A DNA stretch of 38,750 nucleotides from JANYIP01 sp031394045 (lineage in GTDB: Bacteria > Actinomycetota > Actinomycetes > Prado026): contig JANMWN010000084.1 in the NCBI GenBank assembly GCA_031394045.1, forward strand, positions 1-38,750, given 5' to 3'. Positions 23,418 to 30,534 of the stretch are shown piece by piece. A model generated the notes under the pieces. That model was not told the DNA's origin, searched no databases, and was given only the letters and a program-made list of their open reading frames with translations. Made by a program: the position numbers and the translations under genes. Position 1 is the stretch's first letter. Each line of letters starts with the position of its first letter.

Positions 23418-25082
23418 ATGAGCACCTTCGGCCTCACCGCGTTCCGTGCCCGCAGGGCCGTGGGACGTTCGGTCGGCCGGGTCGGGTCGCTCTGGCGGCG
23501 CTCGCTGCACCTGCGTGTGGTGCTCACCACCCTCGTGCTCTCGGCCTCGGTCGTGCTGATCCTCGGCTACCTGCTCCTGAGCCGCGTGACCGCCGGTCTG
23601 CTCGAGGCGGAGCAACGGTCCGCGATCGGCGAGGCCCGCGCCGGGCTCTCGGACGCGCAGGGGCAGATCGAGGCCAACGACCAGATCGACCCCACCTCCA
23701 GCGGGGTGCTGCTGGGCCAGATCGCCCAGGAGCTCGCGAACCGGGCCGGGTCACCGGCGGCGCTGTACGAGGTCTTGCTCCTCGGCACCCCCAACCCGTC
23801 GTCCTCGGTCTACCAGCCCGAGTTCGGCTCGCACTCCGTCGTTGCGTCCAGCGTGCCGACCGACCTCCGGGCTGCGGTTGCCGTGACGCAGCGGCAGTCG
23901 TACACGTACACCCAGATCCGCTACCAGGACGGGCGGGCCCCGGTACCCGGCTTCGCGGTGGGGGCGCCCCTGACAGTCCCGGGCATCGGCAACTACGAGC
24001 TCTACTACCTGTTCCCGCTCACCCAGGAGCAGGACACCCTCGCGCTGGTGCAGAACCTGCTGGTCGTCGCGGGCCTTGTGCTGGTGCTGCTGCTGGCGGC
24101 CATCTCCTGGCTGGTGACACGCCAGGTCGTCACGCCCGTACGCCTCGCGGCCCGCACCGCCGAGCGGTTCTCGGCCGGGCGGCTCGAGGAGCGGATGGCG
24201 GTGGTCGGCGACGACGACCTCGCGCGGCTGGCCACGTCGTTCAACCAGATGGCCAGCTCGCTGCAGCGGCAGATCCGCCAGCTCGAGGATCTCTCACGGG
24301 TGCAGCGCCGGTTCGTGTCCGACGTCTCGCACGAGCTGCGTACGCCGCTGACGACGGTGCGGATGGCGGCCGACATCCTGTTCGAGGCGCGCGAGGACTT
24401 CGACCCGGCGACCGCGCGCTCGGCCGAGCTGTTGCAGACCCAGCTCGACCGGTTCGAGGCGCTCCTGACCGACCTGCTCGAGATCAGCCGGTACGACGCG
24501 GGCGCAGCCGTCCTCGATGTCGAGCCGGTCGACCTGCGAGAGGTCGTCCGCAGGGTCGTCGAGGCCGCCGAACCGCTGGCCGAGCGCAAGGCGACCGAGG
24601 TCCGCGTCGAGGTCCCCGACGACCGTTGCCTGGTCGAGGCCGATCCCCGGCGGGTCGAGCGCATCCTGCGCAACCTCCTCATCAATGCCATCGAGCACGC
24701 CGAGGGCCGGCCGGTCGTCGTGCACGTGTGCTGCGACGATCAAGCGGCCGCGGTGGGGGTGCGCGACCACGGTGTCGGGCTCCGTCCCGGCGAGGCGTCG
24801 TTGGTGTTCAACAGGTTCTGGCGCGCCGACCCGGCACGGGCCAGGACCACCGGTGGCACCGGGCTCGGCCTCGCGATCGCACTGGAGGACGCGCGCCTGC
24901 ACGGTGGGTGGCTCGAGGCGTGGGGGCAGCCCGGCGACGGCGCGCACTTCCGGCTGACGCTGCCCCGCCGCGCGCGCAGCGAGCTGATGGCGTCACCGAT
25001 GGCCCTCGAGCCGGCGGACGCGAGAGCCGGCCGACGCGTCCCGCTGTCCGTCGGGGCCCGTCCGAGGAGCCAGGATGTCTAG
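23418..25082 (+). CDS. mtrB: Sensor histidine kinase MtrB
   Basis: A 554-residue membrane kinase. Helix 1 spans about residues 33-55 and helix 2 about 208-234, bracketing a ~150-residue extracytoplasmic sensor. A HAMP domain (235-288) follows, then a HisKA domain with the phospho-acceptor His305 in SDVSHELRTP. The ATPase domain has an N box (RNLLINAIEHAEG), G1 (RDHGVGL) and G2 (GGTGLGLAIALEDA). It phosphorylates MtrA. ATG at 23418 lies 16 bp after mtrA. The C-terminus overlaps the start of lpqB by 8 bp. Confidence 0.95.
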   Translation: MSTFGLTAFRARRAVGRSVGRVGSLWRRSLHLRVVLTTLVLSASVVLILGYLLLSRVTAGLLEAEQRSAIGEARAGLSDAQGQIEANDQIDPTSSGVLLGQIAQELANRAGSPAALYEVLLLGTPNPSSSVYQPEFGSHSVVASSVPTDLRAAVAVTQRQSYTYTQIRYQDGRAPVPGFAVGAPLTVPGIGNYELYYLFPLTQEQDTLALVQNLLVVAGLVLVLLLAAISWLVTRQVVTPVRLAARTAERFSAGRLEERMAVVGDDDLARLATSFNQMASSLQRQIRQLEDLSRVQRRFVSDVSHELRTPLTTVRMAADILFEAREDFDPATARSAELLQTQLDRFEALLTDLLEISRYDAGAAVLDVEPVDLREVVRRVVEAAEPLAERKATEVRVEVPDDRCLVEADPRRVERILRNLLINAIEHAEGRPVVVHVCCDDQAAAVGVRDHGVGLRPGEASLVFNRFWRADPARARTTGGTGLGLAIALEDARLHGGWLEAWGQPGDGAHFRLTLPRRARSELMASPMALEPADARAGRRVPLSVGARPRSQDV

Positions 25083-26859
25083 GCGGGCGAGCGGGTCCGG
25101 TGCGCGGGTCGTCCCCGCCGCGCTGGCGGTCGGGCTTGTGGTGCTGGCGCTGGTGGTCGGCTGTTCGGGGATCCCGACCTCGGGCCCGGTCCGGCAGGGC
25201 GCGTCCGTGGCCGCCGAGCCGGACCAGCCCAACACCCGCTCGATCGGCCAGCCGCCGCGCAACGGGATGACCCAGCAGCAGATCGTCGAGGGTTTCATCT
25301 TCGCCGCGGCGTCCTTCGAGGACGACCACGCGGTGGCCCGGCTGTTCCTCACCAGCGACGCCGCCAAGGCGTGGAACCCGGCGCTCGGGGCCACGATCTT
25401 CGATGGCTCGACCGCCAGCCCCAAGCTCAACAGTCCCGCAGACGTCACCTTCAGCGCCGCCCGGATCGCCAACCTGAGCCAGCAGGGTGAGTACGTCAGT
25501 GCCGGCGGCGCCGTCACCGCAGACTTCAAGCTGCGCAAGGTCGACGGCCAGTGGCGCATCACCACGCCGCCGCCAGGACTGATGCTCACCCCTTCCGACC
25601 TGGCCCGGGCGTACCGGCTGTTCGACATCTACTTTCCCGACCCGGCCCGTACCGTCCTGGTCCCCAACCAGGTCCTGCTGCCCGTCGGGCCGGGCGCGTC
25701 CACCGCTCTGGTCCGTGCCCTGGTCGCCGGTCCGACCCCGTGGCTGGCACCGGCGGTGTTCACGGCGATCCCGACGGGCACCAAGCTCGTCGTCGACTCC
25801 GCACCGGTCGTCGACGGTGTCGTGCAGGTCGACCTGACGGCGCCGGCCGCGACCGTCACCGGCCGCGAGGCCCAGGCGTTGTCGGCTCAGGTGGTGTGGA
25901 CCCTGCGGCAGCTCGGCGGTGTCACCGGCGTACGCATCACCGTCGACGGCACCCCCCTGCGCGGGGTCGCCGCCGTCCAGGACATCGCCGCGTGGCCACA
26001 GTGGAACCCCGACGGTGTCCTTACCTCGCAGTCGGCCGACCTCGCGGCCCTCTACTCCGACAAGAACCGGCTGTTCGCGCTCGTGAACGGATTGCTGCAG
26101 TCGCTGCTCGGCCAGCTCGGGGACGGCGGGTTCCCGCTGTACCAGCCCGGAGTCTCGTTCGACGGAACCCAGGTCGGTGCTCTCGACGTCACTGCCCGCA
26201 GCCTGTACGTCGCCCGCATGGGCGTGAACGACAAGGTCCCTCCGGCCGTGGTCACCGGTGCTACCCACCTGACGGCACCGACATGGGATCGCTACGACAA
26301 CCTCTGGACCGTCGACGACAGGCCCAGCGGCCCGGTGTTCTGGGTCGACTCGCTCGGACCGGGGGCCGGCGGGACCGGAGCGCAGCGGGCGGCCTCCGAG
26401 GACCTGCCTCGTGGACGGGTCGTCGCGATGCGCATCGCCCGGGACGGCGCCCGCGTCGCGCTGGTCGTCAATCGGCCGAGCGGGATCGGTTCGGACCTCT
26501 ATCTCGGCCGAGTGGAGCGCGGCCCGGGTCGGCTGGTGGTCTCCGGGTTCCGCCTGGTCAGCACCGTGCTCACCGACACCTCCGACGTGGCCTGGCTCTC
26601 GGCCGACCGGCTGGTCGTCCTGGGTCGGGTCACCCGGGGCGGCGTGCGTCAGCCCCTGGTCATCGACCTCTCGGGCGCGACGGCACAGTCGCTGGGGCTG
26701 ATCGACTCCGGCTCGACCGACCGGCCCGGCCTCCTCTCGATCACCGCGATCCCGGGTCGCGACATCCTCGCCAGCGCCGACAACGGCACGCTCTACCGCT
26801 ACACCGGCTCCGGCTGGGACGAGCTCGGCACCGGGCAGTCCCCTTCGTACCCCGGCTGA
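25075..26859 (+). CDS. lpqB: Lipoprotein LpqB
   Basis: A 594-residue lipoprotein. The signal peptide ends in the lipobox LVVGC, with Cys30 as the lipidated residue. Next is a conserved domain with NGMTQQQIVEGFIFAAASFE, then a GerMN domain (about residues 205-300: PTPWLAPAVFTAIPTGTKL, then RQLGGVTGVRITVDG), and a C-terminal beta-propeller-like LpqB domain. LpqB interacts with MtrB outside the membrane and modulates MtrA phosphorylation in mycobacteria. The start overlaps mtrB by 8 bp and has a GAGGAG ribosome site inside mtrB. Confidence 0.95.
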   Translation: MSRRASGSGARVVPAALAVGLVVLALVVGCSGIPTSGPVRQGASVAAEPDQPNTRSIGQPPRNGMTQQQIVEGFIFAAASFEDDHAVARLFLTSDAAKAWNPALGATIFDGSTASPKLNSPADVTFSAARIANLSQQGEYVSAGGAVTADFKLRKVDGQWRITTPPPGLMLTPSDLARAYRLFDIYFPDPARTVLVPNQVLLPVGPGASTALVRALVAGPTPWLAPAVFTAIPTGTKLVVDSAPVVDGVVQVDLTAPAATVTGREAQALSAQVVWTLRQLGGVTGVRITVDGTPLRGVAAVQDIAAWPQWNPDGVLTSQSADLAALYSDKNRLFALVNGLLQSLLGQLGDGGFPLYQPGVSFDGTQVGALDVTARSLYVARMGVNDKVPPAVVTGATHLTAPTWDRYDNLWTVDDRPSGPVFWVDSLGPGAGGTGAQRAASEDLPRGRVVAMRIARDGARVALVVNRPSGIGSDLYLGRVERGPGRLVVSGFRLVSTVLTDTSDVAWLSADRLVVLGRVTRGGVRQPLVIDLSGATAQSLGLIDSGSTDRPGLLSITAIPGRDILASADNGTLYRYTGSGWDELGTGQSPSYPG

Positions 26860-26862
26860 CCG

Positions 26863-26899
26863 CTGTCCACAGGCCAGGGCCAGCCTGCCGTCGTCCACA
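26863..26899 (+). promoter_or_regulatory. Two DnaA-box-like 9-mers between lpqB and the comF-like gene
   Basis: CTGTCCACA (26863-26871) and TCGTCCACA (26891-26899) are in the same orientation, 28 bp apart. They match the actinobacterial DnaA box TTGTCCACA at eight and seven of nine positions. They may titrate DnaA or regulate the downstream gene; chance occurrence is possible. Confidence 0.3.
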
Positions 26900-26938
26900 G
26901 CGCGAACAGTCGCCGGACCGGCGGGGCCTGCGCCGGTC

Positions 26939-26944
26939 AAGACT
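26939..26944 (+). promoter_or_regulatory. Weak -10 candidate of the comF-like gene (leaderless)
   Basis: AAGACT ends six bases before the ATG at 26951. It keeps the A and T of the TAnnnT core but lacks the first T, so it is weaker than the others. Confidence 0.3.
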
Positions 26945-26950
26945 CGGGGC

Positions 26951-27763
26951 ATGCCCGGACCACGCTCGAACCTGACCACAGGCCTGCTGGCCCGCCCGGT
27001 CGCCCTGCTGTGCGCCGTCGTGGCTGCGCTGGTGGACCTCGCGATCCCGTCGGCCTGTGCCGGCTGCACCGCGCCGGGCCGGTGGCTCTGCGTGCGCTGC
27101 GCCCCGGCCTTGCGCGGCTCGGCTCGGCCGGTGCGCCCGACCCCGTCGCCGCCCGGCTTGCCGCCGGTCTTCGCGGTGGCCGACTACGCGGGGCCCGCCC
27201 GGCGGCTGATCGTCGCCCACAAGGAGCACCGCCGCCTCGAGCTCGCGGCGCCGTTGGGCGCAGCCCTCGGCGAGGCGGTCAGCGGGGTGCTGGGTTCAGC
27301 CGGCGAGCGGTCGCCCCCGACCGCGACCGGCACGGCCACGGCCATCGTCCTTGTACCGGTGCCGTCGCGGCGGGCCACGGTCCGGCAGCGCGGCCACGAC
27401 CCCCTGCTACGGATGGCCAATGTGGCGGCGACTGTGGCGGCCACCGTGGCGGTAGATGGAGCGGCGATCGCGCCGGCCGGCGCGCGGTCCGAGCCGCTCC
27501 CGGTCGTCCCTCTGCTGCGTCACCGCCGCAGGGTCGCCGACCAGGCTGGTCTTGGCGCGGCCGAGCGGTCGGCCAACCTGGCCGGTGCCCTCGAGGTGCA
27601 CCCGCGGTGGTTGCCGGCCGCCCGTGGGCTGACCGTCGTCGTCGTCGACGACGTGCTCACGACCGGGGCCACGCTGGCCGAGGCCACCCGTGCGCTGACG
27701 GCAGCAGGGGCGCAGGTCGTGGGAGCTGCGGTCGTCGCGGCGACGACCCGCAGGACCCGCTGA
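26951..27763 (+). CDS. ComF family protein (phosphoribosyltransferase-like)
   Basis: A 270-residue protein. N-terminal cysteine pairs CAGC and CVRC form a probable zinc finger, as in ComFC. Then come DYAGPARRLIVAHKEHRR, VPVPSRRATVRQRGHDPLL and the PRPP-binding VVVVDDVLTTGATLAEA typical of type I phosphoribosyltransferases. ComF proteins are linked to DNA uptake in competent species; in actinobacteria the role is unknown and other competence genes are not in the window. The region between residues ~115 and 130 is a low-complexity Thr/Ala stretch. Synteny matches Rv3242c. Confidence 0.9.
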   Translation: MPGPRSNLTTGLLARPVALLCAVVAALVDLAIPSACAGCTAPGRWLCVRCAPALRGSARPVRPTPSPPGLPPVFAVADYAGPARRLIVAHKEHRRLELAAPLGAALGEAVSGVLGSAGERSPPTATGTATAIVLVPVPSRRATVRQRGHDPLLRMANVAATVAATVAVDGAAIAPAGARSEPLPVVPLLRHRRRVADQAGLGAAERSANLAGALEVHPRWLPAARGLTVVVVDDVLTTGATLAEATRALTAAGAQVVGAAVVAATTRRTR

Positions 27764-27772
27764 ACCCCGTGC

Positions 27773-27801
27773 TCGACGGGCCCTGCCCCCTGGGCTAGCG
27801 T
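27773..27801 (+). promoter_or_regulatory. Promoter of the hpf leader
   Basis: A TCGACG -35-like hexamer (27773-27778) and TAGCGT -10 (27796-27801) are separated by 17 bp. The predicted start is about 27808, leaving a ~305-nt leader before the hpf GTG at 28113. Confidence 0.5.
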
Positions 27802-27807
27802 CGAGGG

Positions 27808-28112
27808 GTGGCACCCACCCGGGTCCGTGGTTGCGTCTGGCGGGTCCCCTTGAGAGATCTCTCAAGGACTCCCGTCCGGCAAGCCGATGCCAGTCGCAGG
27901 CGAAACGGCCCACGTAAGGCGACTTGTGGTCGCTCGAGCACGGTGCGGCTTAGGAGTAAGTCCTGCCCCGCCGGCGGATCCGATGTCCGCCGATACGGGA
28001 GAGACGCAGTAGTGGCGCCCAGCGCTGCGAGCCGTCCGGCAGGCGGATGTGGGGACGAAGACCAGGTCGGACGGGTGGGTGCCCATCCGCGAAGAACAGC
28101 GCTGGAGGACAA
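27808..28112 (+). ncRNA. Long structured 5' leader of hpf, candidate riboregulator
   Basis: No protein signature is seen in these ~305 nt. Perfect local helices are visible at 27848-27867 (8-bp stem with GATC loop), 27919-27933 (GCGAC/GTCGC) and 27972-27992 (CGGCGGA/TCCGCCG). At 28043-28090, GCGGATG-bulge-GG pairs with CCCATCCGC. An outer 9-bp helix joins CCAGCGCTG (28019-28027) to CAGCGCTGG (28097-28105), taking in the first two bases of the GGAGG ribosome site (28104-28108). AGGACT (27865-27870) can instead pair with AGTCCT (27959-27964), an alternative to the first hairpin. I do not recognise a known riboswitch class. Folding and control of translation are inferred. Confidence 0.5.
27848..27867. 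promoter_or_regulatory. Perfect 20-bp palindrome in the hpf leader
   Basis: CCTTGAGAGA is followed directly by its reverse complement. It lies about 40-60 nt after the predicted transcription start. As DNA it is an ideal site for a dimeric regulator; as RNA it is an 8-bp hairpin with a GATC loop. Confidence 0.6.
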
Positions 28113-28727
28113 GTGGACATCGTCGTCAAGAGCCGGCACGTGGAGGTCTCCGACCGCTTCCGTGAGCACGCGCACGAGAAGCTCGGCAAGGTCGAACGGC
28201 TCGACCCCGGCCTCCAGAGGATCGACGTCGAGGTGTCCAAGGAGCCCAACCCGCGGCTGGCCGATCGCGCGTACCGGGTCGAGCTGACCTGCCGGAGCCG
28301 CGGACCCGTCATCCGGGCGGAGGCCGCTGCTGAGGACAAGTTCGCCGCGCTCGACGTCGCCCTGGGCAAGCTCGAGTCCCGGCTGCGCCGGGCGGCCGAC
28401 CGGCGTACCGACTGGAAGAAGCACGAGAAGTCCGGCACCGCCCTGCCCGCTACTGAGACCCTTGTTGCCGAAGCTGCGGCCGGTACTGCCACCGCCAAGG
28501 CCGACGAAGATCCGTGGACCGTCCCAGACGACGGGCCGATGATCGTGCGCGAGAAGACGCACGAGGCCGTCCCGATGACCCTGGACCAGGCGCTGTACGA
28601 GATGGAGCTTGTCGGGCACGACTTCTTCCTGTTCGTCGACCTTGAGAGCGGGCGCCCCTCGGTCGTCTACCGGCGCCGTGGCTACGACTACGGCGTGATC
28701 AGGTTGGACGTCGCCCGGGCGGTCTGA
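28113..28727 (+). CDS. hpf: Ribosome hibernation promoting factor, long form (HPF)
   Basis: A 204-residue protein. The N-terminal S30AE/RaiA domain (about residues 1-100) has VDIVVKSRHVEVSDRFREHA and a basic helix. A linker of ~35 residues follows. The C-terminal domain (about 140-200) has REKTHEAVPMTLDQALYEME, GHDFFLFVD and VVYRRRGYDYGVIRL, the dimerisation part of long HPF that pairs 70S ribosomes into inactive 100S particles. GTG at 28113 is supported by GGAGG four bases upstream. An in-frame ATG at 28047 would extend the protein through the leader and is rejected. The neighbourhood between comF and secA is conserved. Confidence 0.93.
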   Translation: MDIVVKSRHVEVSDRFREHAHEKLGKVERLDPGLQRIDVEVSKEPNPRLADRAYRVELTCRSRGPVIRAEAAAEDKFAALDVALGKLESRLRRAADRRTDWKKHEKSGTALPATETLVAEAAAGTATAKADEDPWTVPDDGPMIVREKTHEAVPMTLDQALYEMELVGHDFFLFVDLESGRPSVVYRRRGYDYGVIRLDVARAV

Positions 28728-28749
28728 ACCTGCCTTGACAGCGCCGTGC

Positions 28750-28755
28750 CATGAT
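28750..28755 (+). promoter_or_regulatory. -10 element of the NarL-type regulator (leaderless)
   Basis: CATGAT, with TG in the extended -10 position, ends six bases before the GTG at 28762. A perfect TTGACA at 28735-28740 is only nine bases upstream, too close to act as its -35. Confidence 0.4.
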
Positions 28756-28761
28756 GGCGCC

Positions 28762-29424
28762 GTGGAGCCGATCCGGGTACTGGTCGTTGACGACCATGCC
28801 CTGTTCCGGCGTGGTCTTGAGATCGTGCTCGCGCAGGAGTCGGACATCGAGGTGGTCGGCGAGGCCGGCGACGGCGCCGAGGCGGTCGAGCAGGCCGCGG
28901 ACCTGCTCCCCGACGTCGTCCTGATGGACGTCCGCATGCCGCGCCGGTCGGGCATCGAGGCCTGTACCGCGATCAAGGACGTCGTGCCCTCGGCCCGCAT
29001 CATCATGCTGACCATCAGCGACGAGGAGAGCGACCTCTATGACGCGATCAAGGCCGGCGCCACGGGGTACCTGCTCAAGGAGATCTCGATCGACGAGGTC
29101 GCGACGGCGATCCGGGCCGTGGCCGGCGGCCAGTCGCTGATCAGCCCTGCGATGGCGTCCAAGCTGCTCACCGAGTTCGCCACCCTGATCAAGCGCGACG
29201 GCAACCGGCAGCAGGTACCGGCCCCGCGACTGACCGAGCGTGAGCTCGAGGTCCTCCGTCTGGTCGCCCGCGGGCTCAACAACCGCGACATCGCCAAGCA
29301 GCTGTTCATCAGCGAGAACACCGTCAAGAACCACATCCGCAACATCCTGGAGAAGCTCCAGCTGCACTCGCGGATGGAAGCCGTGGTCTACGCCGTACGC
29401 GAGAAGCTGCTCGAGATCACCTGA
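28762..29424 (+). CDS. NarL/FixJ (LuxR-type) response regulator, orphan
   Basis: A 220-residue regulator. The receiver domain has VLVVDDHALFRRGL, phospho-acceptor Asp56 in VVLMDVRMPRRSG, Thr84 and Lys106 (GYLLKEIS). The C-terminal LuxR helix-turn-helix contains LTERELEVLRLVARGLNNRD and ISENTVKNHIRNILEKL. No histidine kinase gene lies nearby, so the partner is elsewhere. Starting 34 bp after hpf, it may share stress control with it; that is inference. GTG at 28762 is preferred because a -10 hexamer sits directly upstream. The TTG at 28735 would overlap this promoter. Confidence 0.92.
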   Translation: MEPIRVLVVDDHALFRRGLEIVLAQESDIEVVGEAGDGAEAVEQAADLLPDVVLMDVRMPRRSGIEACTAIKDVVPSARIIMLTISDEESDLYDAIKAGATGYLLKEISIDEVATAIRAVAGGQSLISPAMASKLLTEFATLIKRDGNRQQVPAPRLTERELEVLRLVARGLNNRDIAKQLFISENTVKNHIRNILEKLQLHSRMEAVVYAVREKLLEIT

Positions 29425-29427
29425 CCC

Positions 29428-30510
29428 ATGTCGATGCTCGACCGGGCCGACCGGGTCCTGATCGCCCTCGCCACCCTGCTCACCGCCGCCGCCGGTCTCG
29501 CGCACTACTCCGACGCGAACGCGGTGCTCGCCTTCGTGATCAGCGCTGCGGCCATCGCGGTGCTGGCTGCGTTGGTCGGCCGCGCAGTCGACCAGCTGTC
29601 CGAGCGGCTCAGCCCCGGCGCGACCGGGGTGCTCCAGAGCGCCCTCGGCAACCTGCCCGAGCTCTTCATCGCGCTGTTCGCCCTGCGCGCGGGACTGCTC
29701 CAGGTGGCCACGTCTGCGGTCATCGGCTCGATCCTGGCCAACATCCTGCTGGTGCTCGGCCTGGCGTTCATCGCCGGCGGCCTCCGGCACGGCACCCAGA
29801 CCTTCCATGCCCCGTCGGCGCGGCTGCTGGTCACGTTGATGCTGCTGTCCGTCGGCGTACTCCTGCTGCCCAGCCTGACCGCGGCGCTGCACACGCCGGC
29901 GGCCGACCACGAGGTCGGGCTCTCGCGGGTCGCCTCGGTCGTCCTCCTGCTGGTCTTCGCCGCGTCGATCCCGGCGTCGCTGCAGTCCGGCCGGGCTGCC
30001 CCCGCCGAGCCCGAGGCGGAGGCCGTCGCTGAACCAGCTGAACCGCCGCGGTGGTCGCTCGCTCTCGCGCTCGCGACGCTGGCGGTCACCGGACTGCTCG
30101 CAGCCGTGGTGTCGGACTGGTTCGTCGCCGCGCTGCAGCCGGCCATCGTCACCCTGCACATGAGCCAGACCTTCGCCGGCCTGGTCGTGGTCGCCATCGC
30201 CGGCAATGCCGTCGAGAACGTCGTCGGGCTCCAGCTCGCCCGGCAGAACAAGGTCGACTACGCACTCTCGGTCATCATCAACAGCCCGGTCCAGATCGCG
30301 CTCGTCCTCGCTCCGCTCCTGGTCCTGCTCAGCCCGCTTGTCGGTGGGGTGGCATTCACTCTGGTCTTCGCGCCGCTGCTCATGGCGGCCGTGCTCATCG
30401 CCGTCGTCGTCGTGACGGTGATCGTGCTCGACGGTGAGTCGACCTGGCTGGAGGGGGTGGCGCTCGTGGGCCTCTATGTCGTCATCGCCACGTCCTTCTG
30501 GTGGGGCTGA
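29428..30510 (+). CDS. Calcium/proton exchanger-like membrane protein (CaCA superfamily, CAX type)
   Basis: A 360-residue membrane protein with about eleven helices in two halves. Each half carries a version of the alpha-repeat: SALGNLPELFIALFALRAG (about residues 70-89) and AIAGNAVENVVGLQLARQNK (about 255-275), with the acidic Glu expected in CAX/ChaA exchangers. Predicted role: H+-driven export of Ca2+ or another cation. A hydrophilic Ala/Glu/Pro loop (about 190-210) separates the halves, as in this family. It follows the response regulator by only 3 bp and is probably co-transcribed with it. Confidence 0.87.
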   Translation: MSMLDRADRVLIALATLLTAAAGLAHYSDANAVLAFVISAAAIAVLAALVGRAVDQLSERLSPGATGVLQSALGNLPELFIALFALRAGLLQVATSAVIGSILANILLVLGLAFIAGGLRHGTQTFHAPSARLLVTLMLLSVGVLLLPSLTAALHTPAADHEVGLSRVASVVLLLVFAASIPASLQSGRAAPAEPEAEAVAEPAEPPRWSLALALATLAVTGLLAAVVSDWFVAALQPAIVTLHMSQTFAGLVVVAIAGNAVENVVGLQLARQNKVDYALSVIINSPVQIALVLAPLLVLLSPLVGGVAFTLVFAPLLMAAVLIAVVVVTVIVLDGESTWLEGVALVGLYVVIATSFWWG

Positions 30511-30534
30511 TCGACCGGTGGGGGTGAGCATCAC

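Noticed and set aside
27970..28060. Glycine-riboswitch resemblance (GGGAGAG) upstream of hpf
   Set aside because: The remaining conserved glycine-riboswitch core (GCCGAAGGAGCAA) is missing, and hpf is not a glycine gene.
28047..28112. In-frame ATG extension of hpf
   Set aside because: It would add 22 residues unlike any HPF. The GGAGG site and the conserved VDIVVKSRHVEV start support GTG at 28113.
27808..28287. Possible 159-codon leaderless gene starting at GTG 27808 in the hpf leader
   Set aside because: The -10 spacing is right, but the Arg/Ser-rich product has no motif, and more than a third of it overlaps hpf in another frame. I treat the hexamer as the promoter of the hpf leader. A short translated leader peptide is not excluded.
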